Assembly (NCBI GenBank): GCA_035476635.1
Contig: DATILI010000103.1
Coordinates: 1-46,840, forward strand
Length of the DNA stretch: 46,840 bases
Source of the DNA: DATILI01 sp035476635
GTDB taxonomy: Bacteria; Pseudomonadota; Gammaproteobacteria; Burkholderiales; Burkholderiaceae_C
Reading direction: 5' to 3'
In this document: positions 25,845-34,333 of the stretch, one piece after another
How the letters are laid out: every line of letters starts with the position of its first letter
How positions within the stretch are numbered: the stretch's first letter is position 1
The notes under the pieces: generated by a model
What the model saw: only the letters and a program-made list of their open reading frames with translations
The model's database searches: none
Told to the model about the DNA's origin: nothing
Position numbers and translations under genes: made by a program

Positions 25845-27352
25845 GCCGGCGCTCCGCAGGCACGCAGCTCTGCGCGGCACAGCGCGGCGAGCGCCTCGCG
25901 GCCAAAGCCGCCGCCGAACAGCAGCAGCCTCGATGCCTGCTCGCGCTGCAGCAGGATCAGCGCCTGCTGCAGTTCGCGCCGAGCGGCTTCGTGATCGCCG
26001 CTGCGACGGGCCTGCAGGCCCAGGTGCAGGCGTGGCATCGCGAAGGACGGGTCCAGGGTGGCCGCCACCTGGTAATGGTCGGCCGCGCCGTCAGCGTCAG
26101 CGGCGCCTTCGCAGCACAAGGCCAGCACATAGTGCGCGCCGGCGTTTCGCGCGTCGAAGTCAAGAAGGCGTCGGCATGCGCCTTCGGCTTCCTGAAGCAG
26201 GCCGCCGTGGGTCAGCAGCACGGCGCTGAGCAGCAGCACCTCCGGCGTAGACGCCTCCTGTTCGGAAGCGGCCTGGACCAGGGTCAGCGCCTCGGCAAAC
26301 CGCTCTTGGTGCAGGAGCTCCAGCGCCTGTGCTGCGTCCCATCCCATGTCGGCGGCCGCTGCCTTCGGCGCCCGTACCAGCCGTTCGATCCGTTCGGTCG
26401 ACTGGCGAATGGTTTCCACCCATGAATCGTCCTGCAGCACGGCCGCCAGCGCAGGGGCTGGAGCGTTCCAAGAGAAGCCGCGGCTGGCAGTGGGTAGTAC
26501 CGCCGACAGTTCGCGAGCTTCGCCGCCTTCCCTGTGCTGGTAGTAAAACGTGCCATGCGTGTGGCACAGGTTGAAGTCCTCGGACAGGTTGCGCAAGGTC
26601 TCGGCATGGCCCAGGAACAGGTAGCCGCCAGGCGCGAGCGCGCGCGCGATGCGCCGGACCACGCCCCGCGCCTGTCCAGGCGTCAGGTACATGAGGACGT
26701 TGCGGCAGAACACGACGTCATACACACCCGGCGACCAGAGGGAAAAGTCCTCCTCGATCAGGTTGCGCACCTCGAATGTCACGGCGCTGCGGATCTCGTC
26801 AGCGAGCACCATATCGCGGCCGTCACGGCGAAACCAGCGCTGGCGGACGTCTGCCGGGGTTTCCCGCAGCGACCAGTCGGTGTAGCGGGCGCGCTGCGCT
26901 CTTTCAATCATGGCCGGATTGACGTCCACGGCCCGGATCGCTATCTGCCAGGACGAGCCGGACAGTGCCTGGCGGGCCAGCATGGCGATGGTGTAGGCCT
27001 CTTCGCCCGAGGCGCAGCCCGCGGACAGAACCTGCAGGCGCCCTTGCCCCGCCCGCGCTTGCAGCCGGTGCGGCAGCGCCGCCCCGGCCAGTGCGTGAAA
27101 CTGGTCGATGTTGCGAAAGAAATAGGTTTCCGCAATGGTCAGCTCCTGCGCCAGCGCGCCCAGGTCCGCGGCCGGCGCGCCGCTCTCCAGTCGCGCCAGG
27201 TAGGTGTCGCAGTCCAGGCCGCTTTGCTTGAGCCTGCGCGCCAGGATGTCCGTGAGAAAGTCCAGCCTGGAATCGTCGAACAGGAGTCCGAGGCGATGCT
27301 CGATGTGGGCCTTGAACTGTTGCACCCGGTCTGCAGATGTGGGCGGAGTCAT
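25841..27352 (-). CDS. CheR methyltransferase with C-terminal TPR region (WspC-like)
   Basis: S-adenosylmethionine-dependent methyltransferase for receptor glutamates, 503 residues. The N-terminal helical part has ELTIAETYFFRNIDQF. The SAM site is VLSAGCASGEEAYTIAML (about 108-125), and later DVVFCRNVLMYL and GGYLFLGHAETL belong to the same fold. Residues about 330-500 are helical repeats rich in Ala/Leu (ALCCEGAADADGAADHYQVA) that look like TPRs. A TPR tail is typical for CheR in Wsp systems. The ATG at 27352 overlaps the cheW stop; an 11-codon upstream extension is unlikely. Confidence 0.93.
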   Translation of the reverse strand: MTPPTSADRVQQFKAHIEHRLGLLFDDSRLDFLTDILARRLKQSGLDCDTYLARLESGAPAADLGALAQELTIAETYFFRNIDQFHALAGAALPHRLQARAGQGRLQVLSAGCASGEEAYTIAMLARQALSGSSWQIAIRAVDVNPAMIERAQRARYTDWSLRETPADVRQRWFRRDGRDMVLADEIRSAVTFEVRNLIEEDFSLWSPGVYDVVFCRNVLMYLTPGQARGVVRRIARALAPGGYLFLGHAETLRNLSEDFNLCHTHGTFYYQHREGGEARELSAVLPTASRGFSWNAPAPALAAVLQDDSWVETIRQSTERIERLVRAPKAAAADMGWDAAQALELLHQERFAEALTLVQAASEQEASTPEVLLLSAVLLTHGGLLQEAEGACRRLLDFDARNAGAHYVLALCCEGAADADGAADHYQVAATLDPSFAMPRLHLGLQARRSGDHEAARRELQQALILLQREQASRLLLFGGGFGREALAALCRAELRACGAPA

Positions 27353-27813
27353 TGAACAACCTCGCCCGCATCCAACTCCGCCCACAGATCTTCGGGCACC
27401 CAGCGCGCGCTGTGCAGGATCAGCAGCAGCTCGGCATCCAGCACGCCGATGGTTGCCACCACGTCGGCACTCGCGTCCCGCAGCAGTGGCGGGAGCCCGC
27501 GCAGGGATGCGGGTGGAATCGATTGGACACCCAGCACCTCGCCGACGGCCAGTGCCACCTGTCGCGCACCAACTTTCACGGTGACGAATCGAGCCCCGGG
27601 CGCCGCACCCGCGCCCAGCAGGCGCGCGGTATCGATGACGGGTACGGGCGTGCCACGAATGATGGCCAGGCCGAGGATGTAGGCTGGCGTTCGCGGCAGC
27701 ACTTCGACCGGCAGCGGGCGCATGGTTTCCACCACGTGCGCAATCGGCAACGCAAATCGCCGCGCCTGGACGCGGCAGACCAGTGACAGGCCCGCATTGT
27801 GGTTTTCCACCAC
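27349..27813 (-). CDS. CheW-like coupling protein (first), GTG start
   Basis: A 154-residue CheW-fold protein (WspB-like by position). LSLVCRVQARRFALPIAHVVE and ILGLAIIRGTPVPVIDTARLL are the CheW motifs. The start is GTG at 27813, supported by AAGGGAG at 27818-27824. It is the first gene of the chemosensory operon. Its promoter should lie in the 178-nt gap to the lipA stop, or the operon reads through from lipA. Confidence 0.9.
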   Translation of the reverse strand: MVENHNAGLSLVCRVQARRFALPIAHVVETMRPLPVEVLPRTPAYILGLAIIRGTPVPVIDTARLLGAGAAPGARFVTVKVGARQVALAVGEVLGVQSIPPASLRGLPPLLRDASADVVATIGVLDAELLLILHSARWVPEDLWAELDAGEVVQ

Positions 27814-27942
27814 GGCTCTCCCTTCAGTCCTGCCACAGGCGTGTGCCTGCGGCCTTACCGGATAGTAAGCGGGGTTAGGGGCGCTGTCGAGTCTGGGGCC
27901 AGTGGCGTGGCTGGCGCCGCGGGTATCGAGCGGCGGGCATGT

Positions 27943-28006
27943 CTGCCGTGATCAGGACACGCCTGCCGTGGTTGCGATACGCCTGCCGTGATTACGATAC
28001 GCCTGC
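27943..28006. repeat. 20-bp tandem repeat spanning the lipA stop
   Basis: Three units starting at 27943, 27963 and 27983 (CTGCCGTGATCAGGACACGC, CTGCCGTGGTTGCGATACGC, CTGCCGTGATTACGATACGC) are followed by the beginning of a fourth. The last full unit holds the lipA stop codon. Because 20 is not a multiple of three, the repeat is not a coding repeat. It lies in the gap that must hold the chemosensory operon's own promoter, if there is one. Confidence 0.85.
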
Positions 28007-28975
28007 GGCGTGGGCCTGCTCGTCGGCGTGGTAGCTCGAGCGCACCATGGCGCCGACGGCCGCGTGGCTGAAGCCCATCTTGTAGGCTTCTTCCTCGAAC
28101 ATCTTGAAGGTATCGGGATGCACGTAGCGGCGCACCGGCAAGTGGCTCATGCTGGGGGCGAGGTATTGGCCGATGGTCAGCATGTCGATGTTGTGGGCGC
28201 GCATGTCGCGCATGACCTGCAGGATTTCCTCGTCGTTTTCGCCGAGGCCGACCATGATCCCGCTCTTGGTCGGCACGCCGGGATGCAGGGCCTTGAATTT
28301 CTTCAGCAGGTTCAGGCTGAAGGCATAGTCCGAACCGGGCCGTGCTTCCTTGTACAGGCGCGGGATGGTTTCGAGGTTGTGGTTCATCACATCCGGCGGT
28401 GCGGCCTTGAGAATTTCCAGCGCGCGGTCGTCGCGGCCGCGGAAATCGGGCACCAGCACTTCGATGGTCGTGCCCGGGGACAGTTCGCGGGTCTTGCGGA
28501 TGCATTCGACGAAATGGCCGGCACCACCATCGCGCAGGTCGTCACGGTCCACGCTGGTGATGACCACGTACTTGAGCTTGAGCCTGGCGATGGTTTTGGC
28601 CAGGTTCTCGGGTTCGTTCACGTCCAGCGGATCGGGGCGACCGTGGCCGACGTCGCAGAACGGGCAACGCCGTGTGCACTTGTCGCCCATGATCATGAAG
28701 GTGGCCGTGCCCTTGCCGAAGCATTCGCCGATGTTGGGGCAGGAGGCTTCCTCGCAGACCGTATGCAGGTTGCTCTCGCGCAGGATCTGCTTGATCTCGT
28801 AAAAGCGCGTGGTCGGCGAGCCGGCCTTGACGCGAATCCAGTCGGGCTTTTTCAGGACCTCGCCCTGCTCCACCTTGACCGGGATGCGCGAGAGCTTGGC
28901 CGCGGCCTTTTGCTTGGCCAGCGGGTTGTAGGTTTCGACGCTCTGCGCGTCGCGGACGACTTCGTTACTGCTCAT
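27992..28975 (-). CDS. lipA: Lipoyl synthase
   Basis: Radical-SAM enzyme that inserts two sulphurs into protein-bound octanoyl groups. Two iron-sulphur sites are seen: the auxiliary cluster CEEASCPNIGEC (Cys 74, 79, 85) and the radical-SAM CTRRCPFCDV (Cys 100, 104, 107). The length of 327 residues is normal. It is 9 nt downstream of lipB, the enzyme that supplies its substrate. The end of the gene lies in a tandem repeat. Confidence 0.98.
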   Translation of the reverse strand: MSSNEVVRDAQSVETYNPLAKQKAAAKLSRIPVKVEQGEVLKKPDWIRVKAGSPTTRFYEIKQILRESNLHTVCEEASCPNIGECFGKGTATFMIMGDKCTRRCPFCDVGHGRPDPLDVNEPENLAKTIARLKLKYVVITSVDRDDLRDGGAGHFVECIRKTRELSPGTTIEVLVPDFRGRDDRALEILKAAPPDVMNHNLETIPRLYKEARPGSDYAFSLNLLKKFKALHPGVPTKSGIMVGLGENDEEILQVMRDMRAHNIDMLTIGQYLAPSMSHLPVRRYVHPDTFKMFEEEAYKMGFSHAAVGAMVRSSYHADEQAHAAGVS

Positions 28976-28984
28976 GGCTTGGCG

Positions 28985-29659
28985 TTAGGGTGCGAGCCAG
29001 GTGCCGAGCTTGTCGCCCAGTACCCCTGCCGCTTCATCCCAGGTGGTTGGAACCCCGATTGTAGAAAGGTCCACGGTTTTCAGCCCCGCATAGCCACAGG
29101 GGTTGATGCGCGAGAAGGGTTCCAGGTCCATCGCCACGTTCAGCGCCACGCCGTGGTAGGTGCAGTGGCGGCTGACTTTGATGCCCAAGGCGGCGATCTT
29201 GCCCAGGCCTTCGAAGGCGTTGTCGCCGCCCGCCCTATTTGGCAGCACCGCGTGCGAAAACGGGTCGTCCAGGCGCACATAGATGCCCGGCGCACCGGCC
29301 ACGCGATGGCCGGGCACGCCGAAATGGGCCAGCGTGCGGATCACCGCCTCCTCGATCCGGTAGACATATTCCTTGACGAAGTAGCCCGCCCGCCGCAGGT
29401 CGACCAGCGGATACGCCACCACCTGGCCGGGGCCATGGTAGGTGACCTGGCCGCCGCGGTTGGTCTGCACGACGGGGATCTCGCCAGGCGCGAGGAGATG
29501 GTCCTCCTTGCCCGCCAGCCCCTGCGTATAGACGGCGGGGTGCTCGCAAATCCATAGCGCATCAGGCGTGGCCTCGGTGCGTGTGGCGGTGAAATCCTGC
29601 ATCGCTGCATAGGTCGGCAGGTATTCGACCTGCCCCAGCGCATGCAAGGCAATGGACAT
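28985..29659 (-). CDS. lipB: Octanoyl-[acyl-carrier-protein]:protein N-octanoyltransferase
   Basis: Transfers octanoyl from ACP to lipoyl-domain lysines. TNRGGQVTYHGPGQVVAYPL is the active-site signature. The acyl cysteine is Cys188 in RINPCGYAG, with the paired Lys154 in GLGKIAALGIK. Residues about 131-148 form an extra loop between the two halves when compared with E. coli LipB, which I recall from other Burkholderiales. The ATG is at 29659. It lies between the YbeD-like gene and lipA. Confidence 0.97.
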   Translation of the reverse strand: MSIALHALGQVEYLPTYAAMQDFTATRTEATPDALWICEHPAVYTQGLAGKEDHLLAPGEIPVVQTNRGGQVTYHGPGQVVAYPLVDLRRAGYFVKEYVYRIEEAVIRTLAHFGVPGHRVAGAPGIYVRLDDPFSHAVLPNRAGGDNAFEGLGKIAALGIKVSRHCTYHGVALNVAMDLEPFSRINPCGYAGLKTVDLSTIGVPTTWDEAAGVLGDKLGTWLAP

Positions 29660-29663
29660 GGCG

Positions 29664-29954
29664 CTACAACACCACCTTCACCATCGGATGCGAGGACAGC
29701 GTGCGGTACAGCTCGTCGAGCTGTTCGCGGCTGGTGGCGGTGACGGTGATGGTGATGCCAAGGTAGTTGCCCGCCTTGCTGTCGCGCAACTCGATGCTGG
29801 CAGCATTGAACGCCGGGTCGAATTGCCGGGCGATTTGCGTGATGGCGTGGACAAAGCCGTCCGCCTTGGTTCCCATCACCTTGATGGGAAATTGCGAGGG
29901 GTATTCGATCAGCGATTCTTTGCGCGGATCGGTGGGGGAGGCGGCGGTGCTCAT
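29664..29954 (-). CDS. DUF493 (YbeD-like) protein
   Basis: A 96-residue cytosolic ACT-like protein. SLIEYPSQFPIKVMG and the later FDPAFNAASIELRDSKAGNY fit the YbeD/DUF493 family. In E. coli the ybeD gene also neighbours lipB. Its biochemical role is not settled; a regulatory role is assumed. The in-frame opening continues upstream to 30272, but that part shadows the transaminase gene, so ATG 29954 is used. It is 8 nt after the transaminase stop. Confidence 0.93.
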   Translation of the reverse strand: MSTAASPTDPRKESLIEYPSQFPIKVMGTKADGFVHAITQIARQFDPAFNAASIELRDSKAGNYLGITITVTATSREQLDELYRTLSSHPMVKVVL

Positions 29955-29962
29955 CGGTCGTT

Positions 29963-30853
29963 TCAGGAAGTGGCGGATTGCCGTTTGGCGCGCTGGTAGC
30001 CGGCGTGCAGTTTCTCGTAGATAGGGCCGGGTCGGCCATTTCCAACGGGTGCGCCGTCCAGGGTGGCGATCGCCAGCACCTCCTTGGTGGCGGAGGAGAG
30101 CAACAGTTCGTCTGCGGACAAGACTTCGTTGCGCGTGATGCTGCGCAACTCGAACGGGATGCCGGCTTCGCGGCAGAGCTCCTCGATCAAACCGTAGCGA
30201 ATGCCCTCGAGCACCAGATTGCCCTTTGGCGAGCCCATGACTCTGCCGTTCTTCACGACCCAGACGTTGCACGCCGCGGCCTCGCTCAGGGTGTCGTCGC
30301 GGAACATCACGGTCTCCACGGCGCCGGCGTCGGCGCTGATCTGGCGCGAGAACACCGCGCCCAGCAGACTGGTGCTCTTGATGTGCGCCTTTTGCCAGCG
30401 GAAATCCTCGGCGGTGACGCAGGCCACGCCATCGCTGCGTTCCTGGGCGGAGGGCGGCTTCATCACATTGGTCATCACAAACACCGTGGGTGTCATGTCC
30501 GCGGGCATGACGTGGTCGCGCATGGCGACTCCCCGGGTGATCTGGATGTAGACCAACTGATCAAGCTCCTTGACGGGCGTGCCCACCGATGCGGCATAGC
30601 TGCTCAAAAGCTTGGAGGCGACCTCGAGCCAGCCGGCATGTGTCAGCGGATTGGTGATGCGCAGCTCGGCCAGCGAGCGGTCCAGCCGTGCCAGGTGCTG
30701 CGCCAGGCGAAACGGTGCGCCACCGTAGACCGGCACGACTTCGTAGACTCCGTCGCCGAAGATGAAGCCGCGGTCCATCACGCTGATCTTGGCGTTCTGG
30801 AGGGTCGTGTATTCGCCGTTGAGATAGCACGGCAGGCTAGGCAAATTGGTCAT
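29963..30853 (-). CDS. dat: D-amino-acid transaminase (class IV aminotransferase)
   Basis: PLP enzyme of 296 residues that would interconvert D-alanine and D-glutamate and similar pairs. SVMDRGFIFGDGVYEVVPVY opens the fold-type IV core. The PLP lysine is Lys159 in FRWQKAHIKSTSLL, and EAAACNVWVVKNGRV and ILLSS-type ELLLSSATKEVL follow. The IKS pattern is nearer to D-amino-acid than to branched-chain enzymes, but 4-amino-4-deoxychorismate lyase cannot be fully excluded. It precedes the lipoate genes on the same strand. Confidence 0.88.
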   Translation of the reverse strand: MTNLPSLPCYLNGEYTTLQNAKISVMDRGFIFGDGVYEVVPVYGGAPFRLAQHLARLDRSLAELRITNPLTHAGWLEVASKLLSSYAASVGTPVKELDQLVYIQITRGVAMRDHVMPADMTPTVFVMTNVMKPPSAQERSDGVACVTAEDFRWQKAHIKSTSLLGAVFSRQISADAGAVETVMFRDDTLSEAAACNVWVVKNGRVMGSPKGNLVLEGIRYGLIEELCREAGIPFELRSITRNEVLSADELLLSSATKEVLAIATLDGAPVGNGRPGPIYEKLHAGYQRAKRQSATS

Positions 30854-30883
30854 GGCGCAATTATCGGCGGCGACGGCGAAACC

Positions 30884-31999
30884 TCACCGCGCTGGGTTTT
30901 GGCGCTGGGGCAGTTGCCGCGTTTCGCCGATCTTCATCAGGAAGAAATCCTGCTCGGCAACACCTTGTACCTGGCGTGCCTCGGCCAAGTCGCGGGGCGG
31001 CTGGTCCAGGGGTTCGTCGGTCAAATTGAAGGTGCCCCAGTGCACGCCGACGCTGCGCCGGGGCGCCAGATCCTTATGAATTTGCACCGCCTCGGCCGGG
31101 TTCACGTGCTGTTCCTTCATGAACCAGCGCGGTTCGTAGGCGCCCACGGCGATCAAGGCGAGATCAAAGCCACCCGGATTGCGCGCCGCAAAGCGTTCGC
31201 GCGTGTCGATGAAGTCGCGCGAATAGCCGGTGTCACCGGTGAAGTACCAATGAAAGCCTGCGCCAAAAACGGCCCAACCGCCCCACAGCGTCTGGCTGCG
31301 GTCGCTCATGCCGCGCGCCGACCAATGCTGCACCGGCGTGAAATGGAATTCGACGCCGCGGACCGCATGCGATTGCCACCAGTCCAGCTCCACCACGTTG
31401 GTGATGCCGCGCGCGACCATCCAGGCCTTGAGGCCCAAGGGAACGAGAAAGAGCGTCTTGCCCTGGGCGCGTGCATCAAGGGCGATGACGCCGTCCTTGT
31501 CCAGATGGTCGTAGTGGTTGTGTGAAATCACCACCACATCGATCGCCGGCAGGTCCGCGAGCGCCACGCCGGGCGGCTGCGTACGCTGCGGCCCGATGAA
31601 CTGCACGGGCGAGGCGCGCTCGCTGAATACCGGGTCGGTCAGCACGTTCAGCCCGCTGGCCTGCACCAGCATGCTGGCATGGCCAATCCAGGTGATGGCG
31701 GGAAGCATTGCAGTTCCGGCCCGGGCGTTGCGGTGGATCGCGGCGAGGTCCGGCGCTACCGTCGGCGTCGGTGTTTGCGGCGATTTGGGCAGGCCCTGGC
31801 GGAATGCCTCCATGCGCCAGCGCAGCAAATCACCCAGGGGCTTGTCGACCGCATCGATGTAGTTGTTCTTGAAGCCCGTAGGCGTGTGGTGCGGCTTCGA
31901 GGGGTCGTAGTAGGGGTTCACTGCCGTGCAGCCTCCGAGCTGGGCGGCAACCAGAGCGGGAAACCCAATGCGATGAAAAAGTGCTCGTCTGGCGCTCAT
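30884..31999 (-). CDS. MBL-fold lipoprotein, NAPE-PLD/UlaG-like
   Basis: A 371-residue metallo-beta-lactamase-fold hydrolase. The N-terminus has a lipobox-like LGGC at Cys24, so it is probably lipidated. The metal site begins VVVISHNHYDHLDKDG (His160, His162, Asp164, His165), and further ligands lie in FTPVQHWSARG, YFTGDTGYSRDF and GVHWGTF. ITWIGHASMLVQ is a family mark. Relatives act on N-acyl-phosphatidylethanolamine or phosphodiesters; the substrate here is unknown. Its ATG overlaps the CopD-like stop. Confidence 0.9.
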   Translation of the reverse strand: MSARRALFHRIGFPALVAAQLGGCTAVNPYYDPSKPHHTPTGFKNNYIDAVDKPLGDLLRWRMEAFRQGLPKSPQTPTPTVAPDLAAIHRNARAGTAMLPAITWIGHASMLVQASGLNVLTDPVFSERASPVQFIGPQRTQPPGVALADLPAIDVVVISHNHYDHLDKDGVIALDARAQGKTLFLVPLGLKAWMVARGITNVVELDWWQSHAVRGVEFHFTPVQHWSARGMSDRSQTLWGGWAVFGAGFHWYFTGDTGYSRDFIDTRERFAARNPGGFDLALIAVGAYEPRWFMKEQHVNPAEAVQIHKDLAPRRSVGVHWGTFNLTDEPLDQPPRDLAEARQVQGVAEQDFFLMKIGETRQLPQRQNPAR

Positions 32000-32442
32000 C
32001 GAAGGAGCGCCACGGCCGCGATGGCGATCCAGCCCAGTGTGAAGTTCAGGCTGACGAGCTTGCCGATCTGCCCCATGCGCCGGCCGCCCTCAGGCCAGTT
32101 GGCCTGCGCAACGGCCTGCTTCAATCGGCGAAACGGCACGAAGAAAAGATGGCCGAAGATCAGGAACATCAGAATCCCGATACCGAACATCAAATGCCAG
32201 CCGATCGGCGCGGCCTTCATTCCCGCGCCCAACAACATGTGCAGACCGGTGGCCGCCAGCAAAGCAATGCAAATCCAGACCAGCAGGAAAAATCGGCCAA
32301 GCACTGCCGCCATCAAGGGTAGCCGCGCCGGAGGCTGCAACTGCGCTGTGGCGACGGGCCTCAGCGCCAGCAAGGCGAAAGCCATGCCGCCCATCCAGAC
32401 GATGGCGGCTGCGATGTGCAGGAGTTTGATCAGGCTGGTCAT
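31996..32442 (-). CDS. CopD-like integral membrane protein
   Basis: A 148-residue protein with about four membrane segments (near 5-22, 48-70, 80-102 and 128-147). LIKLLHIAAAIVWMGGMAFALL and the histidines in later segments resemble the CopD/haem-or-copper-binding membrane family. The function is not known. The frame is open to 32526, but the ATG at 32442 gives a normal hydrophobic start. It heads the long minus-strand run and is divergent from atpI. Confidence 0.75.
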   Translation of the reverse strand: MTSLIKLLHIAAAIVWMGGMAFALLALRPVATAQLQPPARLPLMAAVLGRFFLLVWICIALLAATGLHMLLGAGMKAAPIGWHLMFGIGILMFLIFGHLFFVPFRRLKQAVAQANWPEGGRRMGQIGKLVSLNFTLGWIAIAAVALLR

Positions 32443-32570
32443 GATGCTGGCGATCGAAAAGAGCTGGGAAAGAACGAGTGCGCATTGTGACGCCGCGCGC
32501 AAAATCAAGCCTGATTCCGACGCCAAACCGCATCCCGATTCAATTTCTCGGAATGCCCCGGGTTTTTACT

Positions 32571-32576
32571 TATAAT
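32571..32576 (+). promoter_or_regulatory. Likely -10 box of the atp operon promoter
   Basis: A perfect TATAAT lies 48 nt upstream of the atpI start. The best -35 candidate 17 nt further up (32548-32553, TCGGAA) is poor, so an activator or a long leader is possible. The 182-nt gap also holds a 7-bp inverted repeat (ATTCCGA at 32514 with TCGGAAT at 32548), which overlaps this -35 region. Confidence 0.6.
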
Positions 32577-32624
32577 CAATGGCTTTGTATAAATTTCCGG
32601 GCCGTCACTTGAGCGTCATTCCAA

Positions 32625-33107
32625 ATGTCAACAATCGCTCCTGGCTCTGAAGATGATGCAAACGACCCCGATTTCAAGCCACTGACCGCCGAAGAGGCGC
32701 GCCAGTTGCGCGAGAAAGATCCGTCGCTTTCTCCGTGGCGGGTGATCATGGGTCAGTTCGTGGTGGGGCTGCTGGTGGCGATCGCCGCCTGGGGTCTGAC
32801 GGGGAGTCAAAGCGTTGGATGGTCGGCTGGGTACGGCGCGTTAGCGGTGATACTTCCCGCTATTTTGTTCGCCCGTGGTTTGACCAGCCGCGTGAGCTCT
32901 GTGAATCCGGGTGCTGCGGTATTCGGTTTCTTTTTGTGGGAAATGGTCAAGATTGCCTTGACGGTGGCGATGCTGTTCGCTGCCCCGAGGCTGGTACCAG
33001 GCTTGAGCTGGCCGGCAATGCTGGTGGGCCTGGTGGTGACAATGAAAGTGGTTTGGGTGGCGCTGGTGTTCAAGAGCCGGTTCCGCGCAAAACACACAAC
33101 CGATTGA
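32625..33107 (+). CDS. atpI: ATP synthase protein I
   Basis: A 160-residue membrane protein at the head of the atp operon. It helps assemble the c-ring in species studied. A charged N-terminus of about 40 residues is followed by four hydrophobic segments (first at VIMGQFVVGLLVAIAAWGL, last at MLVGLVVTMKVVWVALVF). The sequence diverges rapidly in this family, so position and topology are the main support. 14 nt separate it from atpB. Confidence 0.88.
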   Translation: MSTIAPGSEDDANDPDFKPLTAEEARQLREKDPSLSPWRVIMGQFVVGLLVAIAAWGLTGSQSVGWSAGYGALAVILPAILFARGLTSRVSSVNPGAAVFGFFLWEMVKIALTVAMLFAAPRLVPGLSWPAMLVGLVVTMKVVWVALVFKSRFRAKHTTD

Positions 33108-33121
33108 AAAAGAGTTGATAG

Positions 33122-33988
33122 ATGGCTGCTGCTGAACACGCACCGACCGCTGGTGAATACATTGGTCACCACCTGACCCATCTGCAAAACAAGCCCATGA
33201 AGGGCGTGATCGACTTTTCGGTCTACAACTACGACTCGATCTTCTGGGCGGTGCTGCTCGGCGTGATCGGCAGCCTGCTGCTTTGGAAGGCCGCCCGGGC
33301 TGCGACTTCCGGCGTGCCAGGCCGATTCCAGGCCGCGGTTGAGATCCTGGTTGAAATGGTTGACAGCCAGGCCAAGGGCATCATCCACAACGCCCAGAGC
33401 CGCAAGCTGGTGGCGCCGCTCGCGCTCACCGTGTTCGTCTGGATTTTCCTGCTCAATTCCATGGACTTCTTGCCGGTGGACCTGTTCCACAAACTGTTGG
33501 CATGGACGAGCCTGGACCAAAGCATTCATTACTTCCGCGTCGTACCGACGGCTGATCTCTCCGCTACGCTGGGCATGTCGGTTTCCGTGCTGCTCGTCTG
33601 CCTGTTCTACAACGTCAAGATCAAGGGTCTGGGCGGCTGGGCGCATGAGTTGGTGTCCGCACCGTTCGGCACCAGCAAAAACCCGATCGCCGCCTTGCTT
33701 CTGGGCGTGGCCAACTTCGGCATGCAAATGATCGAATTCCTGGCCAAGACCGTTTCGCACGGCATGCGTCTGTTCGGCAACATGTATGCCGGCGAGCTGA
33801 TCTTCATGCTGATCGCCTTGATGGGTGGCGCCGCCGCCATGTCGCTGTCTGGCGTGTTGCTGCCGATCGGGCACATCATTGCCGGCACCATCTGGGCCGT
33901 TTTCCACATTCTGATCGTCGCGCTGCAGGCCTTCATCTTCATGATGCTGACCCTGGTCTATATCGGCCAAGCCCACGACGCCCACTGA
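33122..33988 (+). CDS. atpB: ATP synthase F0 subunit a
   Basis: The proton-channel subunit of F0, 288 residues, with about six membrane segments. The essential Arg is Arg216 in SHGMRLFGNMYAGELIF. FLLNSMDFLPVDL and the C-terminal AFIFMMLTLVYIGQAH are conserved. It pairs with the c-ring to carry protons. Length and order in the operon are normal. Confidence 0.97.
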   Translation: MAAAEHAPTAGEYIGHHLTHLQNKPMKGVIDFSVYNYDSIFWAVLLGVIGSLLLWKAARAATSGVPGRFQAAVEILVEMVDSQAKGIIHNAQSRKLVAPLALTVFVWIFLLNSMDFLPVDLFHKLLAWTSLDQSIHYFRVVPTADLSATLGMSVSVLLVCLFYNVKIKGLGGWAHELVSAPFGTSKNPIAALLLGVANFGMQMIEFLAKTVSHGMRLFGNMYAGELIFMLIALMGGAAAMSLSGVLLPIGHIIAGTIWAVFHILIVALQAFIFMMLTLVYIGQAHDAH

Positions 33989-34046
33989 TTTCGCTTTCGT
34001 TTTTCCTTTCCCTTCACCTTTAACTTTTTATCCACAGGAGCATTAA

Positions 34047-34295
34047 ATGGAACACGTACTCGGCTTTGTCGCACTCGCCGCTGGTCTGATCATTGGTCTG
34101 GGCGCTATCGGTGCCTGTATCGGTATCGGCATCATGGGTAGCAAGTACCTCGAAGCCGCTGCCCGTCAGCCTGAGCTGATGAACGAACTGCAGACCAAGA
34201 TGTTCCTGCTGGCCGGCCTGATCGACGCTGCTTTCCTGATCGGCGTCGGTATCGCGATGATGTTCGCGTTCGCCAACCCCTTCGTACTGAAGTAA
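34047..34295 (+). CDS. atpE: ATP synthase F0 subunit c
   Basis: The c-ring subunit, 82 residues, two hydrophobic hairpin helices. The polar loop is ARQPE (40-43 region) and the proton-carrying acid is Asp60 in LAGLIDAAFLIGVG. No Na+-type Gln/Glu-Ser set is seen, so H+ is expected. It starts after an AGGAG and follows atpB by 58 nt. Confidence 0.98.
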   Translation: MEHVLGFVALAAGLIIGLGAIGACIGIGIMGSKYLEAAARQPELMNELQTKMFLLAGLIDAAFLIGVGIAMMFAFANPFVLK

Positions 34296-34333
34296 TCGCC
34301 CGCTTAGTCCAAACTGATTGAAAGGGTGTTGCT

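Noticed and set aside
23845..25905. A 686-residue form of the receptor
   Set aside because: The added N-terminus shadows the second cheW gene. The ATG at 25317 directly precedes TM1.
28010..29557. A 515-residue plus-strand frame opposite lipA and lipB
   Set aside because: Antisense shadow of two conserved lipoate genes, with no recognisable domain.
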